A program made the position numbers and the translations under genes. Below, piece after piece: positions 43,229 to 52,530 of a stretch of DNA of 64,000 nucleotides (position 1 is the stretch's first letter; each line of letters opens with the position of its first letter). Source of the stretch: Hominimerdicola alba 8 (lineage in GTDB: Bacteria > Bacillota > Clostridia > Oscillospirales > Ruminococcaceae); contig NZ_ADKM02000040.1 in assembly GCF_000178155.2 (NCBI RefSeq), forward strand, positions 1 through 64,000, given 5' to 3'. The notes under the pieces were generated by a model. That model was given only the letters and a program-made list of their open reading frames with translations, had not been told where the DNA came from and did no database searches.

Positions 43229-44674
43229 TCAGAACCTGAAATACAAAAACGGATTGAAAGAGTTGCCTGCCAGATATGCCACCGAAATTATCAGCAGTAC
43301 AGCGCATTCTGCGGGCACGCAGAAGTTTGCGTAGACCTCTTCGTTTGAGTTCTTTATCTTTTCGCCCAGCTTTTTAACCAGCGGTGTCGAACATAGTATC
43401 GCCAGCAGGAAAAGTATGCCGTTCTGCGAAAGACGGAATGCAGTTTCATCGTTCCAGAGCGGCAGTCCACCCAGACCGAACATATTTTTAAGGTTCTGCA
43501 ACAGCTTTGAAGTATCCTCATAAGCGAAAATGCCCCAGCCAATGACTATAAGCAGAAGTGCGTAGATGTGCCGCACAGCTTTTGGTGCTTTTTTCAGCCA
43601 CCCCAGCAGGAAGTTCTTCTCCAGCAGGAGTATCACGCCGAAGTAAACGCCCCACAGCATGAAATTCCAGTTTGCACCATGCCAGAAGCCTGTCAGGAAC
43701 CACACAGCCATTATGTTCACGCACTGACGTGCCTTGCCCCTGCGGTTGCCGCCCAGCGGAATGTAAACATAATCCCTGAACCAGCTTGACAGCGAGATAT
43801 GCCATCTGCGCCAGAATTCGGTGATGGAGTCTGAGATATACGGGTAGTTGAAGTTTTCCAGAAAATCAAAGCCGAACATTTTGCCCAGCCCTATAGCCAT
43901 ATCGGAGTAGCCCGAAAAATCAAAGTATATCTGGAAAGTATAGGCGATTATGCCTATCCAGCTTGCCGCCACACTCAGTTGTGACTGCGGCGCATTCGAC
44001 AGCGTGTCGAACAGTTCGCCCACAGCATTTGCGATGATGACCTTTTTGCCCAGTCCTATACAGAAACGCTTTACACCGTCAGCGAATTTTTCAAGACTCT
44101 CGCGGCGACCGACCATCTGTTCAGCCACATCAATATACCGCACAATAGGACCCGCTATCAGCTGAGGGAACAGCGCCACATAAGTCCCCAGATGCAGGAT
44201 ATTGCGCTGGCTTTTCACATCACCGCGATAAACATCTATGACATAAGAAAGCGTCTGGAAACTGTAAAAGCTGATGCCGATAGGCAGTGCAAGTCCCAGC
44301 GGTCTTATGCCTGCGCCGCTGATGCTGTTTATGGTGTTTATGAAGAAGTCTGTATACTTGAAAAACAACAGCAGACCCATATTCCACACCACTGCCGCTG
44401 TCATGGCGGCAAGCGGTACTTTGCTTCCCTGCTTGTCCGCAGGCAGTCGGCTTTTATCGGCCAATATGCCCGTGATGTACGCAACTATTATCGAAGCGCA
44501 CATCAGGAATATGTATATCGGCTCACCCCACGCATAAAACACAAGGCTGAACAGAAACAGCACAGCATTCTGTGCAGTGCGGGCATGTCTGCCGAACAGT
44601 TTCGGCAGTGCGAAATACAGCAGCAGCACCGCAGGCAGGAAGCCGAAAAGAAAGGTCGTACTCGAAAAAAGCAT
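43229..44674 (-). CDS. MBOAT-family membrane O-acyltransferase (AlgI/DltB-like)
   Basis: A 481-residue polytopic membrane protein that carries acetyl or acyl groups across the membrane for surface-polymer modification. MBOAT hallmarks are FSGYSDMAIGLGKMFGFDF, WRRWHISLSSWFRDYVYIPL, and GFWHGANWNFMLWG with the conserved His. Many hydrophobic helices span the chain. Its ATG overlaps the DUF4358 stop by one base (TAATG), indicating translational coupling. An SGNH hydrolase-type gene lies just upstream, the typical acetylation partner set. Confidence 0.92.
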   Translation of the reverse strand: MLFSSTTFLFGFLPAVLLLYFALPKLFGRHARTAQNAVLFLFSLVFYAWGEPIYIFLMCASIIVAYITGILADKSRLPADKQGSKVPLAAMTAAVVWNMGLLLFFKYTDFFINTINSISGAGIRPLGLALPIGISFYSFQTLSYVIDVYRGDVKSQRNILHLGTYVALFPQLIAGPIVRYIDVAEQMVGRRESLEKFADGVKRFCIGLGKKVIIANAVGELFDTLSNAPQSQLSVAASWIGIIAYTFQIYFDFSGYSDMAIGLGKMFGFDFLENFNYPYISDSITEFWRRWHISLSSWFRDYVYIPLGGNRRGKARQCVNIMAVWFLTGFWHGANWNFMLWGVYFGVILLLEKNFLLGWLKKAPKAVRHIYALLLIVIGWGIFAYEDTSKLLQNLKNMFGLGGLPLWNDETAFRLSQNGILFLLAILCSTPLVKKLGEKIKNSNEEVYANFCVPAECAVLLIISVAYLAGNSFNPFLYFRF

Positions 44675-45171
44675 TAACCGATTATCTCCTTAGCTTTGGC
44701 GCTGTCGCCCGAAACGCAGTAATAAACGCAGTTGTCCTTAACGATTATGACAGCATCGTCCAGCTTGGGAGCCTGTTCGGGCTTATAATCGGTGAAAGTG
44801 CTCTTCTGGTTGGTGACTCTTGTTTCGAGAGATGCCTTTATTATATCAGCCATCTTGTCGTTAGCTTCAAAGCATGCTATCTCCTCAGGGGTAGCGCCTG
44901 TAGAACTTACATATACCTTAGCCTTCTTGTAAGCATCGGGTGCAACGCCGAGAATTTTCTCTATCTTGCCGCTATCGAACTCTACAAGGCTGTCCTCAAA
45001 AGTGATATCGCTCTTCAGCTTGTCAGCGGTAGCCGCAACATCAGCGCTCTCGGTCTGAGTCTGTGCGGTATTGCCGCCCTTATCCTCGCTCTTGTCATCT
45101 CCGCATGAAGCCACAGCGCAGGTCACAGACACAGCCGCCAGAATGATACACAGTGTTTTCTTGAAATTCAT
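44674..45171 (-). CDS. DUF4358-like lipoprotein
   Basis: A 165-residue exported lipoprotein: signal peptide with lipobox VASC (Cys about 23), an Asp/Thr/Gln-rich linker, then a small globular domain resembling DUF4358, with EKILGVAPDAYKKAKVY, FEANDKMADII and DAVIIVKDNCVYYCVS. DUF4358 proteins accompany MBOAT and SGNH genes in Clostridia, so a role in cell-surface acyl transfer is a contextual inference. AAAAGGTG precedes the ATG at 45171. Confidence 0.78.
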   Translation of the reverse strand: MNFKKTLCIILAAVSVTCAVASCGDDKSEDKGGNTAQTQTESADVAATADKLKSDITFEDSLVEFDSGKIEKILGVAPDAYKKAKVYVSSTGATPEEIACFEANDKMADIIKASLETRVTNQKSTFTDYKPEQAPKLDDAVIIVKDNCVYYCVSGDSAKAKEIIG

Positions 45172-45266
45172 TTTACTCACCTTTTCCTTTAATTTACATT
45201 TTTCTGTATATTTATGGGCATCGCGCATTTATGCTGTCTGCCCGTTGATCGAACATTATCCGAGTG

Positions 45267-46154
45267 TCATGAATTATCGATTATAAAGTTCTGCCAGTAT
45301 AAACAGTAATCCATATTCATGTGTATGCCGTCAGGCGATGCTTCTTCGGGCAGATAACCGTTCTCATCAGCAACAGCCGCCGAGCAGTCAAGGAAATACA
45401 CACCCAGCTTGTCCGCAACAGCTTTTATCGACTGAGTGAACAGCTTCGCATTCTCATTGTTGACCGCATCACCGTCCATATCCTGCGACTGTGCCAGCGG
45501 CAGTATGCCTATCAGATATATCTTAGCATTCGGCTGATAACCCTGTATAGTTGTTACCAGTTCGGTGAAGTGATCTTCAAATACATCGGTATAAGGCCAG
45601 CCCATCTCATTCGTGCCGAAGCTGATATATACCCGCCCGAATTCGCGTCCGCTCAATGCCTGTGCCAGTGTGCCCACACTTCCGTCACCCTGTACTATGT
45701 CGGTAGAAGTCAGCACCGTGTCGATATTCAGACCCACCGCGCAGATGAATGTCGCCTGAGGTTTGTCAGTGCTGTTCATCATGCCGACAGTTCGGCTGTC
45801 ACCGATGAATACCGCATCGCTCAGGTCATCAGCAGTGTCTTTTGCCACCGCATAAGGGTGTCCGCCCTCTTCCTGTGCGTAAGGCGCAAAGGAGTCCACC
45901 GCCGCATTTTCGTCCTGCGAACTTTCAGGCATATCTTCCTGTGAAGACGTTTCTTCCGCCTTGCTTACCACCTCAGCCTTTGAGGAAGTGTTCTTATCTG
46001 CGAGCGCGGCTTTAACTGCATTTTTATGCGAAACGACTCCCGCAAACACAGACCAGCCCACTGTAAACGCCATACAAGCCAGACAAAGCCCTGTCACAAT
46101 ATTCTGCTGTGCCTTGACACGTTTTTTTCTTATTGCCGAATTACTCTGTTCCAT
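45267..46154 (-). CDS. Membrane-anchored SGNH/GDSL-type hydrolase
   Basis: A 295-residue esterase or acyltransferase. An N-terminal membrane anchor spans about 17-41, a Ser/Glu-rich linker follows, and the SGNH domain shows AVFIGDSRT (Ser 120), ISFGTNEMG (Asn) and SPDGIHMNMDYCLYW (Asp and His). The catalytic domain would lie outside the membrane, consistent with acetyl transfer to wall polymers together with the MBOAT protein. AGAGGAAAG precedes the ATG at 46154. An extended -10 TGCTATAAT lies about 25 nt further upstream. Confidence 0.88.
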   Translation of the reverse strand: MEQSNSAIRKKRVKAQQNIVTGLCLACMAFTVGWSVFAGVVSHKNAVKAALADKNTSSKAEVVSKAEETSSQEDMPESSQDENAAVDSFAPYAQEEGGHPYAVAKDTADDLSDAVFIGDSRTVGMMNSTDKPQATFICAVGLNIDTVLTSTDIVQGDGSVGTLAQALSGREFGRVYISFGTNEMGWPYTDVFEDHFTELVTTIQGYQPNAKIYLIGILPLAQSQDMDGDAVNNENAKLFTQSIKAVADKLGVYFLDCSAAVADENGYLPEEASPDGIHMNMDYCLYWQNFIIDNS

Positions 46155-46654
46155 AGCCCACTTTCCTCTGCACAAGACTGCTTTATTATAGCAAACGACA
46201 TATCTATTTCTGCATTCAGCACTTGCAGACACCGCGCTTTGCCTAGACTGTAGGTGTTGAATGTCACGAGATCCATGTCGTTACTATGACCGAGCGGCAA
46301 AGCTGAAACATCGCATTCGCGCTCAGTATATATCATACCATATTTCCGCAATGATTTCAAGTACCAAATCATAAATTTAACATATCGGGGATAAGTCCGA
46401 TATATACAGTTTTGCCGAAAATGCGGCGTTTATACATAAGAGAAGCACCGTTCTGCTCAATTACGCGACTACGTCGGCGTATGCGACCGTGTCGGCGTAT
46501 GCGACTGTGTCGGCATAAGCGACCGTGTCGGCATGTTATCTTCAAACGTAATGATGACGAACTGTCAGCGCACCCTTTCGTTATAACGCCCCGACCGAAC
46601 AATATCTCACAAAAAAAGCACCGCGCCCATAGCGCAGTGCCGTTAAGACCTTGT
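46155..46654. other. Spacer with an 18-nt tandem repeat and the maf terminator
   Basis: No CDS. At about 46462-46536 an 18-base unit, TCGGCGTATGCGACCGTG, repeats about four times with small changes. A terminator for the convergent-side maf gene follows at 46612-46645. Confidence 0.75.
46612..46645 (-). terminator. Rho-independent terminator of maf
   Basis: Read on the minus strand, GCACTGCGC and GCGCGGTGC pair around TATGG and are followed by seven T. Confidence 0.85.
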
Positions 46655-47221
46655 TTAATCCAGCATCTCGTGCAGTTTTGCCGCCAGCTTGGATACAGGC
46701 AGACCTACCACATTGAAGAAATCGCCCTCTATCTTTTCAACAAGCAGAGTGCCCTCGCCCTGTATGCCGTATGCGCCCGCCTTATCCATCGGTTCGCCTG
46801 TAGCCACATAGTCGTCTATCTCTTCATCGGTCAGTTCCTTGAACCATACCTTCGTTGTTTCGGTGAAAGTTTCGATATGCCCGTTGTGGCTGACAGATAC
46901 GCCCGTATCTACCGTGTGTACCCTGCCCGAAAGAAGCCTCAGCATGCGCTTTGCATCTTCCTCGTCCTTCGGTTTGCCAAGTATCTCACCGTCAGCTGTC
47001 GTAACTACCGTGTCACAGCCGATGACTACCGCCTTCTGGTAGACTTGCGAGATGCACTCGCACTTCTGATAAGAAAGATAACCGGGTACATCCCGCGCAC
47101 TCAGCGCTTCGGGGACAGCCTCACCGCAGTCAGCAGGTATCACCCTGAAACTCGGACAGATAAGCTGCATAAGTTCTTTCCTTCTGGGCGATGCAGATGC
47201 CAGTATCACATCGTATTCCAT
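46655..47221 (-). CDS. maf: Maf-family nucleoside triphosphate pyrophosphatase
   Basis: A 188-residue housekeeping enzyme that hydrolyses non-canonical or dTTP/UTP-type nucleotides and is linked to septum control. Family motifs: ILASASPRRKELM, GCDTVVTTADGEILGKP, AKRMLRLLSGRVHTVDTGV, TTKVWFKELTDEEID, EPMDKAGAYGIQGEGTLLVE and FFNVVGLPVSKL. The start ATG at 47221 follows a weak ribosome site and is 10 nt after the SpoIID-like stop, so it probably depends on that gene's translation. Confidence 0.93.
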   Translation of the reverse strand: MEYDVILASASPRRKELMQLICPSFRVIPADCGEAVPEALSARDVPGYLSYQKCECISQVYQKAVVIGCDTVVTTADGEILGKPKDEEDAKRMLRLLSGRVHTVDTGVSVSHNGHIETFTETTKVWFKELTDEEIDDYVATGEPMDKAGAYGIQGEGTLLVEKIEGDFFNVVGLPVSKLAAKLHEMLD

Positions 47222-47231
47222 CAACAGGTTC

Positions 47232-48806
47232 TTAATATTCAAAGGTTTCCCCTCCGTATGACGACTGATCCCAGCCGCCGTAGTTATTGTCATATCCGCC
47301 GTCCCAGCTTTGGTCGGCAGAATTGTCCGACCACTGTGTATCGGGCGACCACTGTGTATCAGGTTCAGGTGTCCACTGCTGAACAGGTGCTTCTGTAACA
47401 GCAGGTGCTTCTGTAACAGCAGGTTCAGGCTCGCTGTATACAGGGGCAGTCGTTTCAGCCGCCGATGAACTGTCACCCGCCGATGTTTCGTCCTCCGCCG
47501 AAAGCGATGATGCCGCAGGCTGAGAAAGTTCAAGCCTTGCATCTACATAGTAGTGACGAAGTATCTGATCGTATGTCCAGCCGTTTTCAGCATAATAGTG
47601 CGCCCCCCACTGGGACATGCCCACGCCGTGTCCCCAGCCGCAGGAGGTGAATGTGAACTCGCCGTCCTTGTACTTTATGGTTATAGCATTCGATTTCAGA
47701 CCCATCAGGTTGCACAGCTGGTTGCCTGTCAGCTTACAGCCCGCGTTGCCGTCGATAGTAACAGTATCGATGTACACCTTGCTGTACGCCCTGTCTATGG
47801 TGAACCACTTTGTCTGGTCTTCAGACAGTGCAATGCCGAAACGACCCTCCAGCAAAGCCTTGACTTCTGCGCGGCTGTACTTCTTTTCGTAGCCCCAGTT
47901 GACGTCCTGTTCGTCATATATGCTCTCAACGCATTTGAGATAGGGGTAATCCATGCCCCATATATCCCCCGCAGTGGTGGTATAGCCCGCGCTCGAAGCC
48001 GAATAAACAGCGTTTATAACTTCGCCGTCATAAGTCAGCGCCTGACCCTCGACCGAGTTGACGCAGCCCTCCAGCTTTGATGAATAGCCGTATCTCAGAC
48101 CGATGGTCGGTGTCAGCCCATGTTCCTGATTGAAACGCAGGTGGCAGTACGCCGCAACTATCTGCGCCTTTATCGCGTCCTCGTCCCAGCTGTCACCTAT
48201 CTCGTTGTTCACCATCAGGCAGAGCAGTTCGTGTCCGTTCATCACAAGGGTAGAACCTGAATTTTCATCATGTACCCTGAAATACTCCCCTGCCACGCTC
48301 CTTGTGGCAGTGAGGTTCTGCGGTTCGCCCTTTTCAGGGTAATATATCAGCGTATCCTGCTGCGGGAACGGAACTGTGAAGTCGTTTGGGTCGGTTATCT
48401 CACCGTTCTCGACAGTCACGCCTTTTGACTTTGTTTCCGCCGCCGAGATATCATACTCGCATATGGCAGCCTTTCTGAATTTCGGGAACTCCATCTTCTT
48501 TACAGTCGGTTCAGCCAGTACCAGCGGCGCTGTAAAACTCTTCTGCACCGTCCTGAAAGCAGATGCCGCAGCCTTCTGCACCTCAGCATCATGCACGATA
48601 ACTGTTTCTGCCGCACTGTCAGCCGTAACCTCACGTACAGGCTCAGCGCTCTCCGCCTTTGGTGCGGGGTTGAAAGCGCTGTCAGTCAGCATCATCAGCC
48701 CGCAGCCGCCTGTGACGGCGATGCCTGTCACCAGCATACGTATATGTGCGGTCAGCCGCCCCATCTTAGATGGCTCGCTATATTTTTCATTCTTGTTCCT
48801 GTTCAT
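47232..48806 (-). CDS. SpoIID/LytB-domain protein
   Basis: A 524-residue exported protein. An N-terminal membrane segment (about 23-41) leads to a spacer, then the SpoIID/LytB domain (about 190-430) with VMNGHELLCLMVNNEIG, EDAIKAQIVAAYCHLR, YSASSAGYTTTA and SCGWGHGVGMSQWGAHYYAENG. The tail is a Pro/Glu/Trp/Gln-rich low-complexity stretch (about 440-524). SpoIID is a lytic transglycosylase acting on denuded glycan during sporulation, but LytB-like homologues occur outside sporulation. A TTG precedes the ATG used; AGGAAG precedes both. Confidence 0.85.
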   Translation of the reverse strand: MNRNKNEKYSEPSKMGRLTAHIRMLVTGIAVTGGCGLMMLTDSAFNPAPKAESAEPVREVTADSAAETVIVHDAEVQKAAASAFRTVQKSFTAPLVLAEPTVKKMEFPKFRKAAICEYDISAAETKSKGVTVENGEITDPNDFTVPFPQQDTLIYYPEKGEPQNLTATRSVAGEYFRVHDENSGSTLVMNGHELLCLMVNNEIGDSWDEDAIKAQIVAAYCHLRFNQEHGLTPTIGLRYGYSSKLEGCVNSVEGQALTYDGEVINAVYSASSAGYTTTAGDIWGMDYPYLKCVESIYDEQDVNWGYEKKYSRAEVKALLEGRFGIALSEDQTKWFTIDRAYSKVYIDTVTIDGNAGCKLTGNQLCNLMGLKSNAITIKYKDGEFTFTSCGWGHGVGMSQWGAHYYAENGWTYDQILRHYYVDARLELSQPAASSLSAEDETSAGDSSSAAETTAPVYSEPEPAVTEAPAVTEAPVQQWTPEPDTQWSPDTQWSDNSADQSWDGGYDNNYGGWDQSSYGGETFEY

Positions 48807-48904
48807 CAAACAACTTCCTCAGCTGAAATTTTGTGATGCCCCATAGCGGGATATCGTTTACATTTCACAGCGCATAGCCCTGCATTCTACATTTTATCAG
48901 ATAA

Positions 48905-48950
48905 AGAGAAAAAGTCAAGACAAAACCGCAGTCCGTCCTGACTTTTCGTA
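48905..48950 (-). terminator. Terminator of the SleB-type gene
   Basis: On the minus strand AAAAGTCAGGAC and GTCTTGACTTTTT pair around a GC-rich loop, followed by TC. Confidence 0.75.
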
Positions 48951-48997
48951 GTCCTTAACAAATGCTGCACAAAAACCGTGACATTAAATTATGCACT

Positions 48998-50101
48998 TTA
49001 CCAGTTTTTGAAATATCTCTGACCATCTACTTCCAGACAAAACTGTAATGTTTCAAACCAGCTTGCTATATCGCCTCCGCAGTACGCGGGAGCGTAGTAG
49101 TAGGTAGCGCCGTTGGTGTTGTCCTCGCCTGCAAGCGCCCTTGCCGCACAATCTCTTGTATTCTGCGTGGGGACGGTAGTGCCGTTATAGTAGCCATAGA
49201 TAGCATCGAACTGAGAAGGTGCAGTCAGCACAGCCGAGATAGAATCGGGAAACAGGCTCGATCTCACCCTGTTGATGATAACGTTGGCAACGGCGATCTT
49301 GCTGGCTTCAGAGCAGTTGCCAACTTCGCCCTGCAGCACGTAGCAAAGCATCTCAAACTCTTCATCGGTGTAGCTTATGACGCTGCCCTTCTTGGAAGAG
49401 TCTTCCTTTAACTCAATGACCGTTTTGCCGTCTTTGGACTTTTCGTCCTTTTTCTCTTCGGTCTTGCTGTCTTCGGGGGACTTGCCTGTGAAATTCTCGG
49501 CGGCAGCGAAGCCTGTGACCTCACCGTGCCTTACTGAATACCACACACCGTCATCGGTGCAGCCGTCAACAACGACCCTTTCGTCGGCATCGATCACTTC
49601 CAGTACCTCTGAACTCTTGTCGGGAGTTTTTCTCAGACTGACAGGTTCAGCCACATACAGGAATGTCTTTGAAATGCTTTTGATGTTGTTTTCTGTCTTC
49701 ACATCGGCGTTTTTATCAGTCCCAGCCTTGACTGACGCCTTTGCGTTCTTTTTCTCCGCGGCTGATGTTGTCATCTCGTTCGCAGAGCTCTCCTCATCTG
49801 CTGCCCTTGTGTCAGGCGCAGAAACCTCTGCAAACTCATACTCGTTGATACTTGCCTTTCTCCATGTGACAGTATCGAGTGCGGTATACGCACCCTCATC
49901 TCTCGCTGTGTCGGTGGTGTTTACATTCGCAGCCTTTGTTTCTTCGTCAGCCTTCTGCCCCAGCATGCCGCATACGCTAATGGTACCTATAGTCAGTACG
50001 CTCAGCGCGCTTGTCCACAGCACAGTGCCGACTCTTCTCACGGACGGCTTAACGTTTCTGCGTTTAGCTGCCCTTGATCTTTTCTGCTTCATTTTTATCA
50101 C
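48998..50101 (-). CDS. SleB-type cell-wall hydrolase with SH3 domain
   Basis: A 367-residue exported enzyme. An N-terminal membrane segment (about 27-47) is followed by a spacer, a bacterial SH3-like domain (about 146-205, VAEPVSLRKTPDKSSEVLEV) and a C-terminal cell-wall hydrolase domain of the SleB/Hydrolase_2 type: YVLQGEVGNCSEASKIAVAN, VIINRVRSSLFPDSI, PSQFDAIYGY and NGATYYYAPAYC, with the catalytic Glu in QGEVG. It would cleave peptidoglycan. The GTG at 50101 follows AAAGG closely. An ATG nine bases later is an equal candidate. Confidence 0.85.
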   Translation of the reverse strand: MIKMKQKRSRAAKRRNVKPSVRRVGTVLWTSALSVLTIGTISVCGMLGQKADEETKAANVNTTDTARDEGAYTALDTVTWRKASINEYEFAEVSAPDTRAADEESSANEMTTSAAEKKNAKASVKAGTDKNADVKTENNIKSISKTFLYVAEPVSLRKTPDKSSEVLEVIDADERVVVDGCTDDGVWYSVRHGEVTGFAAAENFTGKSPEDSKTEEKKDEKSKDGKTVIELKEDSSKKGSVISYTDEEFEMLCYVLQGEVGNCSEASKIAVANVIINRVRSSLFPDSISAVLTAPSQFDAIYGYYNGTTVPTQNTRDCAARALAGEDNTNGATYYYAPAYCGGDIASWFETLQFCLEVDGQRYFKNW

Positions 50102-50332
50102 ATTACCTTTCCGGAGTACCCTTGCGAGAACCCCTGTCCGCAGCCGTGAGAGCTGCTGCGGAGCTTTATATTTTAAACCGACGGTATTGTCGGTCTAATA
50201 GCATAAAGCAATATATACCCGAAGGTAGATTTTTCGGGACTTTCGCCCCATTGCGGACCGCCGCCCGCAGACCGTCCCCCATTAAAAAGTGACCGCCCGC
50301 GCGAGTCTTCGCCCTTTACCGAGCCGCCCGCA

Positions 50333-51403
50333 TCAGTACTGCCAGCCGTTGTAGACTGTCTTATTGCCGTAGATATCTTTCCATACCTGCGGGAAGTAGA
50401 TGTCCTTATCAGCCCTCTCGGTATAAGAAGACTTGATAAGGTCGATGTTGTCATCGGGAGTCAGCTTCTTTGCGACTATTACCCATCTTACGCCCTCTTC
50501 CACCAGCTTTGAGCAGGTCGAAAGGGTGATGTACTTGTCGTTCTCGGTACATTTGATAGCATCGTTGGCATACCACGAACGCTTTGATATCTCGCTGTAC
50601 CAGTCATCAAATCTGTACTCTGTATCATTGAAATCTCTGTAGCCGATATACTCCCAGAGTTTGCCGTTGTCATCATTTGCATCGGTATTTATCATAAAGC
50701 AGCTTACTATAGCATATTTGCAGCCGCTCTCATAAATGCTGTTGAACTCGATGATGGGGTACTTTTTCAGGAAATCAACGCCCTGTTCGTACTCCGAAAG
50801 GTGGGTGAAGCTGGTACCGACCCAGCCCATGTGGTGTCCGAAGATAGTCAGGTTATCCGCCTGTCCCTCCTCGTTTATCCTGCCCCAGCCGTCAGCGAAG
50901 ATGCTGCCCGACTCATAGTAATTGCCGTAGAGATCCTTGTAGAGATAATAGTCATTATCCTTTCCCTGCACTACCGGGAAATCTATCATCTCTTCATCGT
51001 AGGAATCGTTCAGACCCGGAATCTTGATATAGCCTACCACATCGTCGTTTGCTTCAAGGTAATCCTTCGCCCAGTCACGCACTTCGCGCTTTCTGACTGT
51101 CAGGTCTGCCGCACCTATCTCAACGCCCTCAGTGCCCGTATTCACCTCATACCTGATATTGTCATCAGACTTCGGCTCATACTGCTCTACCACGCCATGA
51201 ATGTTATCATGTTCGCCCTTGTGGGTGTTAATATAGCCTTTCAGCTGCCCCACCGAAACGGCGAATATTATCACCGATGCCGCAAATATCGCTTTGCGGA
51301 CTTTTTCGGTGCCGCTGTCGCCTTTAGCGGGCACAAAAAATCTTATAAAACGGAGAAAGCCGTTTGAAGACTCCCTCTCGGAAAAATTCGTATCGTTTGC
51401 CAT
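50333..51403 (-). CDS. Class B-like sortase (downstream copy)
   Basis: A 356-residue membrane-anchored transpeptidase that attaches proteins to the wall. A membrane helix spans about 36-52. The catalytic domain has YIKIPGLNDSYDEE, FPVVQGKDNDYYLY, TIFGHHMG (His 190), YITLSTCSKL (Cys 297) and GVRWVIVAKKL (Arg 306), the complete His-Cys-Arg triad, in a class B arrangement. AAAGGAAG precedes the ATG. It lies 20 nt downstream of a paralogue, and the two share long identical stretches. Confidence 0.93.
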   Translation of the reverse strand: MANDTNFSERESSNGFLRFIRFFVPAKGDSGTEKVRKAIFAASVIIFAVSVGQLKGYINTHKGEHDNIHGVVEQYEPKSDDNIRYEVNTGTEGVEIGAADLTVRKREVRDWAKDYLEANDDVVGYIKIPGLNDSYDEEMIDFPVVQGKDNDYYLYKDLYGNYYESGSIFADGWGRINEEGQADNLTIFGHHMGWVGTSFTHLSEYEQGVDFLKKYPIIEFNSIYESGCKYAIVSCFMINTDANDDNGKLWEYIGYRDFNDTEYRFDDWYSEISKRSWYANDAIKCTENDKYITLSTCSKLVEEGVRWVIVAKKLTPDDNIDLIKSSYTERADKDIYFPQVWKDIYGNKTVYNGWQY

Positions 51404-51423
51404 TTTGTTCTTCCTTTTTCGCC

Positions 51424-52500
51424 TCAGTATTCCCAGCCCTTGTAGATCTTGTTGTTGCCGTAAAGATCACGCCAGTATTTCGGGAAATATACATCCTTGT
51501 CGGGCTTTTCTTTATATGACTTGATGATAAGGTCGATGTTGTCGCGAGGTGTCAGTTTCTTCGCCACGACTACCCATCTCAGGTCACTCAGCAATTTTGA
51601 GCAGGTCGAAAGTGTGATATACTTGTCATCTGCCGTACACTCAATGTCACTGGTGTACCACGAGCGCTTGCTTATCTGGTCGTACCAGTCAGCAAAACTG
51701 CCGTCTTCTTCATTAAGGTCGCGGCAGCCAACATATTTCCACAGGTCACCGCCATCGTCCTTTTCCTTAGTGTTTATTATGAAACAGCTGACTATCGCGT
51801 ACTTGCGTCCGCTCTCATATATGCTGTTGAACTCGATTATAGGGTACTTTTTCAGGAAGTCAACTCCCTGCTCATACTCTGACAGGTGTGTGAAGCTGGT
51901 ACCCACATAGCCCATATGATGCCCGAATATGGTGAGGTTGTCAGTTTGTCCGTTCTCATCGAGCACGCTCCACGCATCAGCGAAGATACTGCCCGATTCG
52001 TAGTACTCACGGTCAAGATTGAGATAAAGGTATTCTTCATTATCCTCGCCCTGCACCACAGGGAAATTTATATACTCTTCACCGCTGTAATCGGTAAATC
52101 CCGGTATCTTTATCCAGCCCACCACATCTTTGTTGCGTTTAAGCAGCGGCTTCGCCCAGTCCTGAAGACTCAGCTTCTGACCGGCAGCTTCGGGGTTCGC
52201 GGCATCGTATTCATCGCCGCCCGCTTCCATGCCGTAGCTTACATTGCTGTCGAACTGCGGTTCATACTTCACCACAACATCCTGTATGTAAGACCTCTGC
52301 TCTTCTTTTGAAGCGCCCAGATAGTCGCTCAGCTGGTCTATCGACATCGAGAAAAGAACTATCGAGCCCATGAAAACTATCTTGCGTAATATCTCATTGC
52401 TCTTGTCGCCCTTCCAGGGGATAAAATATTTCACGAACCTCAGAAAGAAATTTGAGCTGTCCCTTTCGGTGAGGTTCGCCGTTTCGTTTGACATTGCCAT
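51424..52500 (-). CDS. Class B-like sortase (upstream copy)
   Basis: A 358-residue paralogue with the same plan: membrane helix about 39-57, WIKIPGFTDYSGEE, FPVVQGEDNEEYLY, TIFGHHMG (His 194), YITLSTCSKL (Cys 300) and LRWVVVAKK (Arg 308). It differs from its neighbour mainly in the N-terminal quarter, while residues about 188-242 are nearly identical. AAGGAG precedes the ATG; cinA ends 30 nt upstream, so the three genes form an operon. No sorting-signal substrate or pilin gene is visible nearby. Confidence 0.93.
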   Translation of the reverse strand: MAMSNETANLTERDSSNFFLRFVKYFIPWKGDKSNEILRKIVFMGSIVLFSMSIDQLSDYLGASKEEQRSYIQDVVVKYEPQFDSNVSYGMEAGGDEYDAANPEAAGQKLSLQDWAKPLLKRNKDVVGWIKIPGFTDYSGEEYINFPVVQGEDNEEYLYLNLDREYYESGSIFADAWSVLDENGQTDNLTIFGHHMGYVGTSFTHLSEYEQGVDFLKKYPIIEFNSIYESGRKYAIVSCFIINTKEKDDGGDLWKYVGCRDLNEEDGSFADWYDQISKRSWYTSDIECTADDKYITLSTCSKLLSDLRWVVVAKKLTPRDNIDLIIKSYKEKPDKDVYFPKYWRDLYGNNKIYKGWEY

Positions 52501-52530
52501 CGTCAGTCACTCTCCTTGACCTGCGCCTTG

